Below the pieces are notes generated by a model that made no database searches, had not been told where the DNA came from, and saw only the letters and a program-made list of their open reading frames with translations. Shown here piece by piece: positions 13,623-22,313 of a DNA stretch of 64,000 nt (the first letter of the stretch is position 1; every line of letters starts with the position of its first letter). The position numbers and the translations under genes were made by a program. Source of the DNA: JAKAKT01 sp041305385 (GTDB lineage: Archaea; Micrarchaeota; Micrarchaeia; Burarchaeales; JAKAKT01); NCBI GenBank assembly GCA_041305385.1, contig JBFYLO010000053.1:1-64000 (forward strand), read 5' to 3'.

Positions 13623-14948
13623 ATGGACTTGGGAGCAGGCCTTCGAAAAGCTCTTGCGAAGATTACCGGCGCAGCCCTAGTTGACGAGAAAGCAGTCAAG
13701 GAACTGGTGAAAGAGCTCCAGCGAGTCCTCATAGCCAACGATGTCGAGGTAAAGCTTGTTTTCGAGCTCTCGAAAAGAATCGAGAAGGAAGCGACTGACA
13801 GGAAGCAGATGAAGGGCCTCAACGTCAAGGAGCACGTGGTGAAAGTCGTCTATGACGAGCTGGTCGCATTAATGGGGGAGAAGCATTCCCCGAAAATCCA
13901 GAAGCAGAGAATCCTCCTCCTCGGGCTCTACGGCTCGGGAAAGACTACGACTGTCGGAAAGCTCGCCCACTTTTATAAGAAATCTGGCTTGAGCGTAGGT
14001 GTTGTCTGCTGCGATGTGGACAGGCCCGCAGCCTACGAGCAGCTGCAGCAGATTGCCGAGGGAGCGAAAGTCAATTTCTACGGGGAGAAGGGAGGCAAGG
14101 ACGCGAGAAAGATTGCCGAGAGGGCCCTCAAGGAATCAAAGGAGGACGTGCTCATAGTCGACTCCGCAGGCAGGAACGCTTTCAGCGACGAATTGAAGGA
14201 GGAGCTCAAGGGCATTGACGGGGCCCTGAAGCCGGACGAGCGGTTCCTGGTTGTGAGCGCGGACATAGGGCAGGTGGCAGGAAGGCAGGCGAAGGAATTC
14301 AACTCAGCGGTCCCGGTAACGGGAGTGATAATAACAAAGATGGACGGGAGCGGAAAAGGCGGAGGGGCACTGAGCTCAGTCGGGGCCACTGGAGCGAAGG
14401 TCGCATTCATCGGAGTCGGGGAGAAAGTCGGCGACTTCGAGCCATTCGACGCGAAGAAATACGTCGGAAGGCTCCTGGGATTCCCTGATTTGGAAAGCCT
14501 AATTGAAAAGGTGAAAGAGGTAAGCGAGCAGGAGAATCTCAAGCCCGAGATGCTCGAGGAAAAGTTCACCATAAAGACATTCTACGAGCAGCTGAGGGCA
14601 GCCAAGAAGCTCGGCCCGCTCAAGAGCGTCTTTTCGATGCTCGGCATGGTCGACGTTCCAAAGGAGATGATGGAGCAGAGCGAGCAGAAGCTCAAGGCCT
14701 ACGAGGTCATAATCGGCTCGATGACCAAGGCGGAGAGGGAGGATGCCGACCTGCTAAGGAAGAACAAAAGCAGGATTGAGCGGATAGCGAAAGGCTCGGG
14801 CACCAGGCCCGAAGACGTCCGCGAACTCCTCACCCGCTTCGGGCAGATGGAGAAGATGCTCACCCAGTTCAAGCACAACCGGGGCTTCAGGAAAAAGATG
14901 GAGCATTTCATGAAGAAGGGCGGAGGGGCGAACCTTCCCCTAGGCTGA
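13623..14948 (+). CDS. srp54: signal recognition particle 54 kDa protein
   Basis: This 441-residue SRP GTPase binds signal peptides and SRP RNA and docks with FtsY. The N domain is at 1-90. The G domain has the P-loop GLYGSGKTTT at 101-110, DVDRPAAYEQL, DSAGR near 181 and TKMDGSGKGGGALS near 238. The Met-rich M domain follows from about 300, ending with MEHFMKKGGG. The length matches archaeal SRP54 (about 440-450). Confidence 0.96.
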   Translation: MDLGAGLRKALAKITGAALVDEKAVKELVKELQRVLIANDVEVKLVFELSKRIEKEATDRKQMKGLNVKEHVVKVVYDELVALMGEKHSPKIQKQRILLLGLYGSGKTTTVGKLAHFYKKSGLSVGVVCCDVDRPAAYEQLQQIAEGAKVNFYGEKGGKDARKIAERALKESKEDVLIVDSAGRNAFSDELKEELKGIDGALKPDERFLVVSADIGQVAGRQAKEFNSAVPVTGVIITKMDGSGKGGGALSSVGATGAKVAFIGVGEKVGDFEPFDAKKYVGRLLGFPDLESLIEKVKEVSEQENLKPEMLEEKFTIKTFYEQLRAAKKLGPLKSVFSMLGMVDVPKEMMEQSEQKLKAYEVIIGSMTKAEREDADLLRKNKSRIERIAKGSGTRPEDVRELLTRFGQMEKMLTQFKHNRGFRKKMEHFMKKGGGANLPLG

Positions 14949-14950
14949 TT

Positions 14951-16087
14951 CTACCAATAGCCGCTGATGAACGAATGGTCTATCCCTATCACATCGAGCT
15001 CTGCGCACACTGCCGGGACCCCGAGGAGATTGGAGATGTTCGGCTTGGTCCTCCCGCCGTCTCCCGAGATGAACTCCTTCACATAAGTGCCCGAATCCGT
15101 ATCGATGATTAGTTGGAAGGTATTCCCGCTAATCCTTTCGCAACTCCTTATTCTCACCGACCTAATCCTCTCGAGGTCCGAGCGCCTGTGGAGAACCCTG
15201 TTCGGGGTCTGCTGCTTCAGCTCCATCCTCCTCGGGATTCTTGCGAGCATTTTTTCCGGGAACGGCTCGGCCGTCTGCACGAGAGCGCGATAGGATTTCC
15301 CGAGCCTCGCAACCTTGACGATTTCCACCATTCTCGGGGGAACGAATGAAAGCCGGGACAGTTCCACTTTGCCAGAAAGCTCTGAATTAATCGAATTCTC
15401 AAGAGGGCCCAGGTCCACGTCCCTCCTCATCGGCTCCTCCAGCTCGATGACAAACGGCCTCCCATCCCCCAGCATCCTTGCGTCTATGTCCTCCCTGCCT
15501 GCCCCGTGGAATTTCGAGTTTCTCGCCTTGAAAGCCTTGAGCAGGGGCTTTGAGACGAGGTCCTCGACCGAGGAATACTTGAACAGCGTTCCCCCGCAGA
15601 GCTCGCACCCGTTCTTGCAGTCGCAGGGCCACTTCGTCTGGGAGAGGTCCCTTGAGAACTTCCTGTAATGCCCATAAAGAAAGAGGGGCGAGATGGACAC
15701 CCCCGCTCTGTTCTCCTCGAAATCAAGAAGTATGTTTATATCAGGGGAATCGGGCGAGAACTCCTTCCCAAGCTCCTTCTTGAGTACGCTCGCAAGATCC
15801 GAGTTCAATTCCGTCTTCAGGGACAGCGCCCCCGAGACCCCGTTTCTGTCCCAGAGCGCCTCCTCCCCAAGCTCGAATTCCCTGGGAATTTTCGAAGAGA
15901 CCGAGAAACTCGAGAACCCTATGCCCGAGCACTGGATTTTTGCGAGCTTAATGAGGGATTCTATCCTTTCGAAAATTTTGTTGTGGCAGACCGAGCACTC
16001 GCCCCCCGAGGATTTCGTTTTGTTCCTCTCTGCGCACCGCCTGCACAGGCCTTTACTCGAATGAAATCGAGACTTCAACAGTGTCAC
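14951..16087 (-). CDS. pus10: tRNA pseudouridine synthase Pus10
   Basis: This 378-residue protein matches archaeal Pus10, which makes pseudouridine 54 and/or 55 in the tRNA T-loop. An N-terminal Cys-rich part (LCRRC, CSVC, then CDCKNGCELC near 155-165) is followed by the catalytic block FHGAGREDIDARMLGDGRP near residue 195, where the first Asp is expected to be catalytic. Next comes FVIELEEPMRR, and the C-terminal DTDSGTYVKEFISGDGGRT is also typical. A GTG start at 16087 overlaps ribK by 35 bases; TTG at 16078 is an alternative. All three tRNA genes here have introns inside the T-loop that this enzyme modifies. Confidence 0.95.
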   Translation of the reverse strand: MTLLKSRFHSSKGLCRRCAERNKTKSSGGECSVCHNKIFERIESLIKLAKIQCSGIGFSSFSVSSKIPREFELGEEALWDRNGVSGALSLKTELNSDLASVLKKELGKEFSPDSPDINILLDFEENRAGVSISPLFLYGHYRKFSRDLSQTKWPCDCKNGCELCGGTLFKYSSVEDLVSKPLLKAFKARNSKFHGAGREDIDARMLGDGRPFVIELEEPMRRDVDLGPLENSINSELSGKVELSRLSFVPPRMVEIVKVARLGKSYRALVQTAEPFPEKMLARIPRRMELKQQTPNRVLHRRSDLERIRSVRIRSCERISGNTFQLIIDTDSGTYVKEFISGDGGRTKPNISNLLGVPAVCAELDVIGIDHSFISGYW

Positions 16088-16715
16088 CGTCCTTCAGCCT
16101 TAGCGCCTTCCTTAGATTCACCCTGGAGATTACCTCGAGGACATCGAGCCCGTAGTGGGAGCGGGAGGGCAGAATCGTGAATCCCTTCAGCTTTTTGTTT
16201 ATGACTGATGGGAAGCATTTTATCGCCCCGAGGAAGCGTCCCTGGTGCTGGAATCCCTCTATGACAACTCCCCTGCGGTCTGCCAGGATCAGCTTCGCTT
16301 CCATGTCCTGAATCCTCAGGTTGAGGGTTCCGGGAAACGGCCTGATTCCGAGCTTGTCTTTGAATTGCCTGTTGTATTCCGGGAGCGGGACGTAATACTT
16401 CCCCTCCTTCATCCCAGTAATCACAGTTCCCCTTACCTTCAGGCTCTTTCTCGACTCCAGGGCAGCCTCGAGGGTTTCGCAAAGCGCCCTGAGCTCTGCC
16501 AGTGATTTGCCCGTGAGCCTCAAACCATTGAGGTCCCGCTCGACAAACCCCTCCAGCTGGGCCCTGATGAGCCACCTTGAGGCAGTCTGCTGGGAGACTC
16601 CAAGAAGGGAAGCGAGCTCGCCCGTGGAGACCCGGACGTGCCTCTCATGGGCGCCAGCCTTAAGCAGAGAGAACAGCAGCGGATGGTTCATTCCCATATT
16701 TGGGTTATTACCCAC
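16053..16715 (-). CDS. ribK: CTP-dependent riboflavin kinase with N-terminal helix-turn-helix
   Basis: This 220-residue protein fuses a winged helix-turn-helix (residues 20-75, VSTGELASLLGVSQQTASRW) to an archaeal riboflavin kinase domain (from about 92). The kinase part shows VITGMKEGKYYVPLPEYN, FPGTLNLRI, GAIKCFPSVIN and the C-terminal LRKALRLKDGDTVEV. It makes FMN with CTP as phosphate donor. The HTH fusion occurs in several archaea and may give autoregulation. It precedes pus10 in a two-gene operon. Confidence 0.94.
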   Translation of the reverse strand: MGNNPNMGMNHPLLFSLLKAGAHERHVRVSTGELASLLGVSQQTASRWLIRAQLEGFVERDLNGLRLTGKSLAELRALCETLEAALESRKSLKVRGTVITGMKEGKYYVPLPEYNRQFKDKLGIRPFPGTLNLRIQDMEAKLILADRRGVVIEGFQHQGRFLGAIKCFPSVINKKLKGFTILPSRSHYGLDVLEVISRVNLRKALRLKDGDTVEVSISFE

Positions 16716-16795
16716 CTAAGCGATTTAAACCCTTTCGTAGGGAGTTTCTCCCCAGGAGAGATAGGTTTATGAGATTGGCCGCGCAAGAACAGTAT

Positions 16796-16858
16796 CGCCT
16801 GTGACGATATGAACAACCGCTGAGCTATGCTTTGATGAGGCTGACAGAATCTGAGGCA
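16796..16858 (+). ncRNA. box C/D sRNA
   Basis: Box C GTGACGA (16801-16807), a 12-nt guide (16808-16819), box D' CTGA (16820-16823), a 9-nt spacer, box C' TGATGA (16833-16838), a second 12-nt guide (16839-16850) and box D CTGA (16851-16854) follow in the exact archaeal order and spacing. GCC before box C can pair with GGC after box D as a short terminal stem. Such sRNAs guide 2'-O-methylation with fibrillarin, Nop5 and L7Ae. Predicted targets are RNAs containing CGGUUGUUCAUA and AUUCUGUCAGCC; I did not identify them. Confidence 0.8.
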
Positions 16859-16865
16859 ATTATAA

Positions 16866-17564
16866 TTAACAGGTCGTTCGCAAGTTTTTCTTGTTTACAT
16901 CGGCCGTCTGTCTACCCCGCCGTGTTAACAAGAATATTCTCCTTCCCTCGTTGAGCTCCTGGCCAGTTGGCCTGGCTTTCATGTCGTTCGAAGTTTTTAT
17001 CCCACAATTAAAAGTCAACTCGGGGCCCTTTTTTAGCCTTCGGCTTTCTGGTCCGGACTTACTGGTCTTAGTGTCAGAACTATCAGGATGCTCAACTGAA
17101 GCAGGCATGTGGTCCCACGGGTTGTGTGATACGTCAATTGGGCCCGAAGCAGGTGAAAAAGTCTGCCTTCGCGCTTCTCCGTACTGGGGGCTAGAGGACC
17201 CTGGGACACCGTTCGATTTGCCGCCGAACGTGTTTTCGCCATCATTCTTGTGCACGACATCATATCCTATCATGATTGCTTGCGTTGGGAATGATACCCC
17301 CACCCATAAGCCATCCCAAAAATTCTTTTGGTCCTCCTGCCCCCGTTCGGAATGTTTGGTCACCTCGTTATAAATCCCCGCAGGGATACCTATACAAATT
17401 GTCGAAACAAATGTCGTTAAGGCGTAGAGTGTTGCAGCCCCAGCCAAAACTGCAGCCAACATCTTCGTAGTCGGCATTAACATGTTTAAAAAAAGACCAT
17501 AAAACTTGTTAAAAGTCCACTTTATTGCTCTAACAATGAAACCTGGTTTTTGATCTTCTGACAT
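16866..17564 (-). CDS. hypothetical membrane protein
   Basis: From ATG 17564 (MSEDQKPGF), with GGTGA upstream, the product has 232 residues. One or two hydrophobic spans lie at about 30-65 (MLAAVLAGAATLYALTTFVS). A long hydrophilic, Ser/Pro/Gly-rich C-terminal half looks disordered. No family is recognised. Composition and codon use look less regular than in neighbouring genes. It ends just after the C/D sRNA on the other strand. Confidence 0.5.
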   Translation of the reverse strand: MSEDQKPGFIVRAIKWTFNKFYGLFLNMLMPTTKMLAAVLAGAATLYALTTFVSTICIGIPAGIYNEVTKHSERGQEDQKNFWDGLWVGVSFPTQAIMIGYDVVHKNDGENTFGGKSNGVPGSSSPQYGEARRQTFSPASGPIDVSHNPWDHMPASVEHPDSSDTKTSKSGPESRRLKKGPELTFNCGIKTSNDMKARPTGQELNEGRRIFLLTRRGRQTADVNKKNLRTTC

Positions 17565-17735
17565 GTCCCATATCACCCTATCATTTTCTTTAGACTCTAA
17601 TTTTATATCCTATGGCTCAATTAGCTCTAGCCTAACCACGCTAACCCCACCATACTTATGCCCTAACCCCTATAAAAAGGTTTCGCTTTTTGTGGAAGTC
17701 GAGTTAATATAAAGATTAAGTGACTAACTCCATTC

Positions 17736-18080
17736 ATGAAGCAGGTAATAGTCACGAGAAGCGACCTTAAGCTGGGCAAGGGCAAGCTCGCAGCCCATGT
17801 GGCCCACGCCTCGCTCGAGGGTTACAAGAGGGCGAAGGAGAAGGACCCCGGTGCAGTGGAGGAGTGGGAGCGCGAGGGGCAGAGGAAGATAGTGGTCAAG
17901 GTGAACACCGAGAAGGAGATGCTCGAGCTTTTCGAGAGGGCGAAGAGAACGGTCCCATGTGCATTGATTAGGGACGCCGGGCTTACGCAGATTGAGCCTG
18001 GAACGCTCACATGCATAGCAATCGGGCCTTGGAAGGATGAGGAAGTGGACAAGTTCACGAATGAGCTGAAGCTCCTATGA
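17736..18080 (+). CDS. pth2: peptidyl-tRNA hydrolase, archaeal/eukaryotic type (Pth2)
   Basis: This 114-residue protein has the full length of Pth2, which frees tRNA from stalled peptidyl-tRNA. Signatures are KQVIVTRSDLKLGKGKLAAH near the N-terminus, HASLEGYKRA, EREGQRKIVVKV, LIRDAGLTQIEPGTLT and the closing AIGPWKDEEVDKF. A TATA-like ATATAAA precedes it. Upstream 17577-17735 holds promoter sequence only. Confidence 0.95.
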   Translation: MKQVIVTRSDLKLGKGKLAAHVAHASLEGYKRAKEKDPGAVEEWEREGQRKIVVKVNTEKEMLELFERAKRTVPCALIRDAGLTQIEPGTLTCIAIGPWKDEEVDKFTNELKLL

Positions 18081-18119
18081 GCCACATGAATATTTAAAAT
18101 AACCTGCCAAATACCTTCG

Positions 18120-20714
18120 ATGGAAGCCCCAGAATTCTGGAAAAAGAGAATCGACGACCTTTATTCCGAACTTTCGACATCCTCATTCGGCCTGAGCACG
18201 AAGGATGCGAAAGAGAGGCTCGCGAAGCAGGGGCGCAACGAGATTCCGGACAAGGACAAGAAGGAGTGGCTCGACATACTAATCTCCCAAATCAAGAGCC
18301 CTTTCCTCCTCATACTCATATTCGCCTCAATAGTTTCCGGCTACCTCGGCCTCTCCTCAATCATGGCCGGGGGCCCATTGGAAGAGATATCGGATACGGC
18401 CATAATACTCCTGATTGTAGTCGCCAGCGTTGCTCTCGGCTTCTTCCAGGAATACAAGTCCGAGAAGGTTTTGACAGAGCTCAAGAAATATTTCACCTAT
18501 CACGCAGTTGTCCTCAGGGACGGCGAGAAGGGGCAGGTGGACTCGAGGGAGCTGGTGCCCGGGGACGTCGTTTTCGTGGGGCTCGGCGACATCGTTCCAG
18601 CTGACCTCCGGCTCATCGAGACGAGCGGGATTCTCGCGAACGAGTCTTTGCTGACCGGCGAATCGAGAGAAGTGAGAAAGGACGCGGACGCAAGCCCTGG
18701 CTCCGGGGCGAACCCCCAGGACATCGGCAACGGGCTCTTCATGGGCAGCACCGTGGTCGAGGGATACGCGAAATGCCTGGTGATTGCGACAGGGCAGAAC
18801 ACTTTCTTCGGGAAAACTGCGAGCGTCTTCAGCTTGAAGGTCCCGGAGACAGACTTCCAGACAGGCATACGGAAGTTCGGGGACATGGTAATCCGCGTCA
18901 TAGTGGTCATGACGCTATTGGTGTTCTTCTTCAACATACTGGGCGGGAGGAACTCGATTGCGGACTCGGCGCTCTTCGCCCTCGCGCTTGCCGTCGGAGT
19001 TGCCCCCGAGGCCCTTCCCGCAGTCATAACCGTCACGCTCTCAACCGGGAGCATGCACCTTGCGAAGAAGAAGGTCATCACGAAGAAGCTCGCCGCCATA
19101 GAGGACCTCGGGAACATGGACGTCCTTTGCACGGACAAGACGGGCACACTGACCGAGGAAAGCCTTAGGATGGACAAATACGTGGACCTGGACAAGAGGG
19201 ACAGCCACGACGTGTTCCAGTATGCTCTTCTCTGCAACTCCGCAGTCGGGACCGGCAACCACATAAAGGGAAACGCAATCGATGTCGCCATAGCGAAAAG
19301 GGGGCATTCCCTCAAGACTGACCTCTCGCACTTCAAGAAAATCCAGGAGATACAGTTCGACTTCAACAGGCGCCGCATGAGCCAGGTCGTGCAGGAGGGC
19401 AGGAAGAGATATCTAGTTGTGAAGGGCGCCCCCGAGTCGGTAATTTCCATTTGCACAAAGGTGAGGACAAGCTCGAAGCTTTACAGCATTTCTGAAAAGG
19501 AGTCAGAGATCAAGGAGATGATTGCCTGCTACAACCGGGAAGGCCACAGCACCATTGCAATCGCCTACAAGGACATTGACAGCAAGGCCGCCTACTCCAA
19601 AGATGACGAGAAAGACATGGTTTTCATCGGCTTCGTGCTCTTCAGCAACCCCCCCAAGCCGACAGTCCGCATGACTCTCGAAAGGCTCAAGAAGCTGAAC
19701 ATACGGCTGAAGGTCCTCACCGGCGACGACCCGCTCGTGACAAAGAAATTGTGCTCGGAGGTCGGGTTCGAGCCGGCTGAAGGGAGAATCGTGCTTGGGA
19801 GCGAGCTGCGGGCCATGAATCCTGAGGAATTCTCGGAAGCAGCCCAAAAATTCGATGTCTTTGCGAGAGTGGCGCCGGACCAGAAGCTCGCAATTGTCGA
19901 GGCCCTCCGGGCGAAGGGGCATGTGGTGGGATTCATGGGCGACGGGATAAACGACGCGCCCGCCCTGAGGACCGCCGATGTCGGCATTTCCGTCAACACC
20001 GCAGCTGACGTCGCCAAGGGGGCTTCCCACATAATCCTTCTCAAGAAGAGCTTGGGGGTAGTCTGCGACGGAGTAGAAGAGGGCAGGAGGATTTTCGGCA
20101 ACATAACGAAGTACATCCACATGGTGATAAGCGCGAACAACGGGAACATGGCGACCGTGGTCATCTCGTCCATATTCCTTCCTTTCATTCCGATGCTCCC
20201 CACCCAGATTCTTCTCAACAACCTCGTAGCGGACCTGCCGATGCTCTCCATTGCCGGCGACAACGTGGACAAGGAATACTCGGAAAGGCCGCGCAAGTGG
20301 AACATCGGTTTCATCGTCAAGTTCATGCTCTTCTTCGGGTTCATAAGCACTTTCTTCGACCTTCTCCTAATCGGCATAATGTATTTCGTGCTGCACAGCG
20401 GGGCGGGCGCTTTCAGGACGGCTTGGTTCGTGGAGTCGCTTCTCTCGGAGATAATGCTCATATTCTCGCTGAGGACAAGCCTGCCCTTCTTCAGGAGCAT
20501 GCCTTCGCACCTGCTTGCGCTAAGCTCGGTTGCCGCGGGAATTATCGCCTTGGCGGTGGTTTACGTAGGCCCAATTGCCAACCTCTTCCAGTTCGAGCCC
20601 CTGGGGACGGACCTCATCCTAACTATTGCAGGAATCCTCGTGCTCTACTTCATTGCAGCCGAACTGGGGAAGGTAGTTTTCTACAAAAAGATAGCGACTG
20701 CAAAAGACGAGTGA
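18120..20714 (+). CDS. mgtA: P-type ATPase, magnesium-transport (MgtA-like, P3B) group
   Basis: This 864-residue P-type cation pump has TGES (A domain, near 180), the phosphorylation motif DKTGTLTEE with Asp near 339, KGAPESV (nucleotide binding) and the hinge GDGINDAPAL near 607. There are about ten membrane spans. The end of the pump, FLPFIPMLPTQILLNNLVAD followed by DNVDKEYSERPRKW, is characteristic of MgtA/MgtB-type Mg2+ importers rather than Ca2+ or heavy-metal pumps. A TATA element (ATATTTAAAA) lies close upstream, so the mRNA may be nearly leaderless. Ion specificity is inferred. Confidence 0.9.
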   Translation: MEAPEFWKKRIDDLYSELSTSSFGLSTKDAKERLAKQGRNEIPDKDKKEWLDILISQIKSPFLLILIFASIVSGYLGLSSIMAGGPLEEISDTAIILLIVVASVALGFFQEYKSEKVLTELKKYFTYHAVVLRDGEKGQVDSRELVPGDVVFVGLGDIVPADLRLIETSGILANESLLTGESREVRKDADASPGSGANPQDIGNGLFMGSTVVEGYAKCLVIATGQNTFFGKTASVFSLKVPETDFQTGIRKFGDMVIRVIVVMTLLVFFFNILGGRNSIADSALFALALAVGVAPEALPAVITVTLSTGSMHLAKKKVITKKLAAIEDLGNMDVLCTDKTGTLTEESLRMDKYVDLDKRDSHDVFQYALLCNSAVGTGNHIKGNAIDVAIAKRGHSLKTDLSHFKKIQEIQFDFNRRRMSQVVQEGRKRYLVVKGAPESVISICTKVRTSSKLYSISEKESEIKEMIACYNREGHSTIAIAYKDIDSKAAYSKDDEKDMVFIGFVLFSNPPKPTVRMTLERLKKLNIRLKVLTGDDPLVTKKLCSEVGFEPAEGRIVLGSELRAMNPEEFSEAAQKFDVFARVAPDQKLAIVEALRAKGHVVGFMGDGINDAPALRTADVGISVNTAADVAKGASHIILLKKSLGVVCDGVEEGRRIFGNITKYIHMVISANNGNMATVVISSIFLPFIPMLPTQILLNNLVADLPMLSIAGDNVDKEYSERPRKWNIGFIVKFMLFFGFISTFFDLLLIGIMYFVLHSGAGAFRTAWFVESLLSEIMLIFSLRTSLPFFRSMPSHLLALSSVAAGIIALAVVYVGPIANLFQFEPLGTDLILTIAGILVLYFIAAELGKVVFYKKIATAKDE

Positions 20715-20721
20715 AAAAGTG

Positions 20722-20966
20722 TGCCAAGGGCGGGATTTTCAAGAACCCCGAGTTTCGAAACTCGAGTCGTTTTTCTTCTGGGGCGCGCCCGTTTTTCTTT
20801 GGGACGCCACGAGACCTTTCTTTTTTAAAAAGAAAGGGATTGTGTTTGAACCCGCGACTTCCAGATTACACCTGAATGGGTGATGTTAATCATCGCCTTT
20901 TGGCTCATCACTCAAAAAGCTAAGCTTATGAGTCTGGCACTCTAAACCAAGCTGAGTTACCTTGGC
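20722..20966 (-). tRNA. tRNA with CAU anticodon (probably elongator Met) with two introns
   Basis: The acceptor stem is GCCAAGG (20966-20960) with CCTTGGC (20729-20723) and A73 at 20722. The D arm is ACTC/GAGT, the anticodon stem CCAGA/TCTGG and the loop CTCATAA. A 60-nt intron (20867-20926) follows position 37. A second intron of 109 nt (20736-20844) lies in the T-loop between TTCAAA and T60; the T stem is GCGGG/CCCGC. The mature length would be 76 nt. It lacks initiator features (no A1:U72). Elongator Met is favoured over Ile2 because a UAU tRNA-Ile is present. A T-run follows. Confidence 0.87.
20736..20844 (-). other. T-loop intron of the CAU tRNA
   Basis: This 109-nt insertion begins ACACAATCCC in the T-loop. 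CCTTTCTTTTT pairs with AAAAAGAAAGG. GTCTCGTGGCGTCC follows, then an A-rich loop (AAAGAAAAACG) between GGCG and CGCC blocks, another A-rich loop (AGAAGAAAAACG) and CGAGTTTCGAAACTCG. UUCA of the T-loop can pair with UGAA of the intron end. This leaves 3-nt bulges AAC and AAU, a bulge-helix-bulge that would cut at 59/60. Confidence 0.85.
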
Positions 20967-21034
20967 ACGGGGTTATTTAGGGTCGAAAGGTTAAAAATAG
21001 TGTCCTTTGCTAATTCTAGTTGGGGGGAATGGCT

Positions 21035-21733
21035 ATGGAAGTTGAGAAAGTTTCTACTGGAATAGACGGTCTCGACGTCATGCTCAAGGGCGGTTTCGAG
21101 AAGAACAGCATAGTGCTCATCTCGGGAGACCCGGGTGCTGGAAAGACTACGTTCGGCCTGCAATACCTTTACCACGGGGCGACCAAGCACAAGCAGCCGG
21201 GCGTCCTCATCTCTTTCGAAGAGCCCATGGACATGATTTACAAGCATGCGGCCCAGTACGGATGGGACTTGAAGAAGCTCGAGCACGAAAAGAGCTTCAG
21301 GATTGTGGATGCGAGGAGCCTTAAGGCCGAGACCTTGTTCCACATCGATGTCGGGATGACGTTCGACACCATAAAGAGCATCGGCGCAAAAAGAGTCGTC
21401 ATAGACTCGCTCACCGCCTATTCGCTCCTTTTCGAGAACGCCTACAAGCAGAGGATTGCGCTCAGGGAGCTCTTCGAATCCCTCAGAAAGCTCGGCTGCA
21501 CCACCATCATGATTAATGAGTACAGCAAGCACTACAGCGCCCACCCGCTCATCGATTTCCTTGCTGATGAGCTGATTATGCTCTACAACCGCAGGATAAA
21601 GAACAACAGGGTAAGGGGCATCGAAGTCATAAAGGCGAGGGGCATAGACCACGTGGACAAGCCGGCCCCCATCATCTTCGGAAAGAACGGCGTGGAAGTA
21701 TATCCAGAGAACCCGCTCTTTGACCAGTTCTAA
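21035..21733 (+). CDS. KaiC-like RecA-superfamily ATPase
   Basis: This single-domain KaiC-family protein has about 232 residues from ATG 21035. The P-loop SGDPGAGKTTFGLQYL follows EKVSTGIDGLDVMLKGG. Walker B is KRVVIDSLTAYS, and the segment GCTTIMINEY is typical. Archaeal single-KaiC proteins are mostly uncharacterised regulators of taxis, stress or circadian-like processes. Starts at 21020 (TTG) and 21029 (ATG) are possible, but the GGGGGG ribosome binding site suits ATG 21035 best. Confidence 0.88.
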   Translation: MEVEKVSTGIDGLDVMLKGGFEKNSIVLISGDPGAGKTTFGLQYLYHGATKHKQPGVLISFEEPMDMIYKHAAQYGWDLKKLEHEKSFRIVDARSLKAETLFHIDVGMTFDTIKSIGAKRVVIDSLTAYSLLFENAYKQRIALRELFESLRKLGCTTIMINEYSKHYSAHPLIDFLADELIMLYNRRIKNNRVRGIEVIKARGIDHVDKPAPIIFGKNGVEVYPENPLFDQF

Positions 21734-21745
21734 ACTGGTTTTCGC

Positions 21746-21991
21746 ATGAAACCAACAGACAAATTTATAGCCGGAGCTGCAGGGCTCGTTATTTGCGTGG
21801 CAGTATTCTTTTTCGATGTGGCCACAGGTGGTTCGCCCGCAGGGTTTGCGATAGCACTCTGTTCTGCCATATTCTCCTTCGTCATGGGAATCCTGTTGTT
21901 TCTTGACAAACAGAAAAAAGGACTTGTTTTAAGCGCCATAAGCGGGGCAATCGCGATTTTTATGGTTTTACTTTTCTCGGGTATGGTATAA
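21746..21991 (+). CDS. small membrane protein with three spans
   Basis: This 81-residue hydrophobic protein (MKPTDKFIAGAAGLVICVAV) has three predicted spans, around 7-25, 32-52 and 60-80. It starts 12 bases after the KaiC-like gene on the same strand and is probably co-transcribed. No family is recognised. Confidence 0.6.
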   Translation: MKPTDKFIAGAAGLVICVAVFFFDVATGGSPAGFAIALCSAIFSFVMGILLFLDKQKKGLVLSAISGAIAIFMVLLFSGMV

Positions 21992-22017
21992 TCGTTCGAG
22001 CTAAAAACAAGAAATAT

Positions 22018-22263
22018 CGAGTGGAGGGCCATAGCCTGCCTTTTGTTTTCAGCAGCATTCGACTAAGCGGCCCAAAGCCTTGCATCGCACATCCCGCTTC
22101 CGGGCGGGTCGTTTCACCTGCGCCTTCCCCGTCTCATTGCTTCATCCTCATCCGGGAAAGGGAGTTCGTTTCTGTTCCCGCCTCGGGCCTTAAACCCAAG
22201 GAAGCTTTCGCGATGGGCAGAGCTTCCTCCCGCTTTCACGGGTGACTGCCGGCCCCCCACTCG
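22018..22263 (-). ncRNA. rnpB: RNase P RNA
   Basis: This 246-nt stretch without a credible gene has a near-perfect closing helix: CGAGTGGAGGGCC (22018-22030) pairs with the 5' end at 22263-22251. On the minus strand it contains GGGAGGAAGCTC near the 5' end (conserved region I). Near the 3' end it has GCTTAGTCGAATGCTGC and ACAAAAGGCAGGCTATGG (resembling regions IV and V). Several GC hairpins with GAAA loops lie between. RNase P RNA cleaves tRNA leaders with proteins such as Rnp4 (9948-10298). A TATA-like TTCTTAAACC lies about 25 bases upstream. Confidence 0.78.
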
Positions 22264-22313
22264 AAAGGATTGCTCAGCCTGGGTTTAAGAATTTATGGGG
22301 CGATTTATAACCG

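Noticed and set aside
18500..20500. Large minus-strand open frames inside the P-type ATPase gene
   Set aside because: They are shadows of a long high-GC coding sequence and show no protein-family features.
20297..20875. Plus-strand frame running from the ATPase end into the tRNA region
   Set aside because: It is out of frame with the pump, overlaps the tRNA gene, and has no recognisable features.
20867..20926. Possible C/D guide RNA in the anticodon intron of the CAU tRNA
   Set aside because: GTGATGA and CGATGA are present, but no CTGA box D at suitable spacing was found on the same strand.
22021..22245. Plus-strand open frame over the RNase P RNA
   Set aside because: The region has the closing helix and conserved blocks of RNase P RNA on the other strand and no ribosome binding site.
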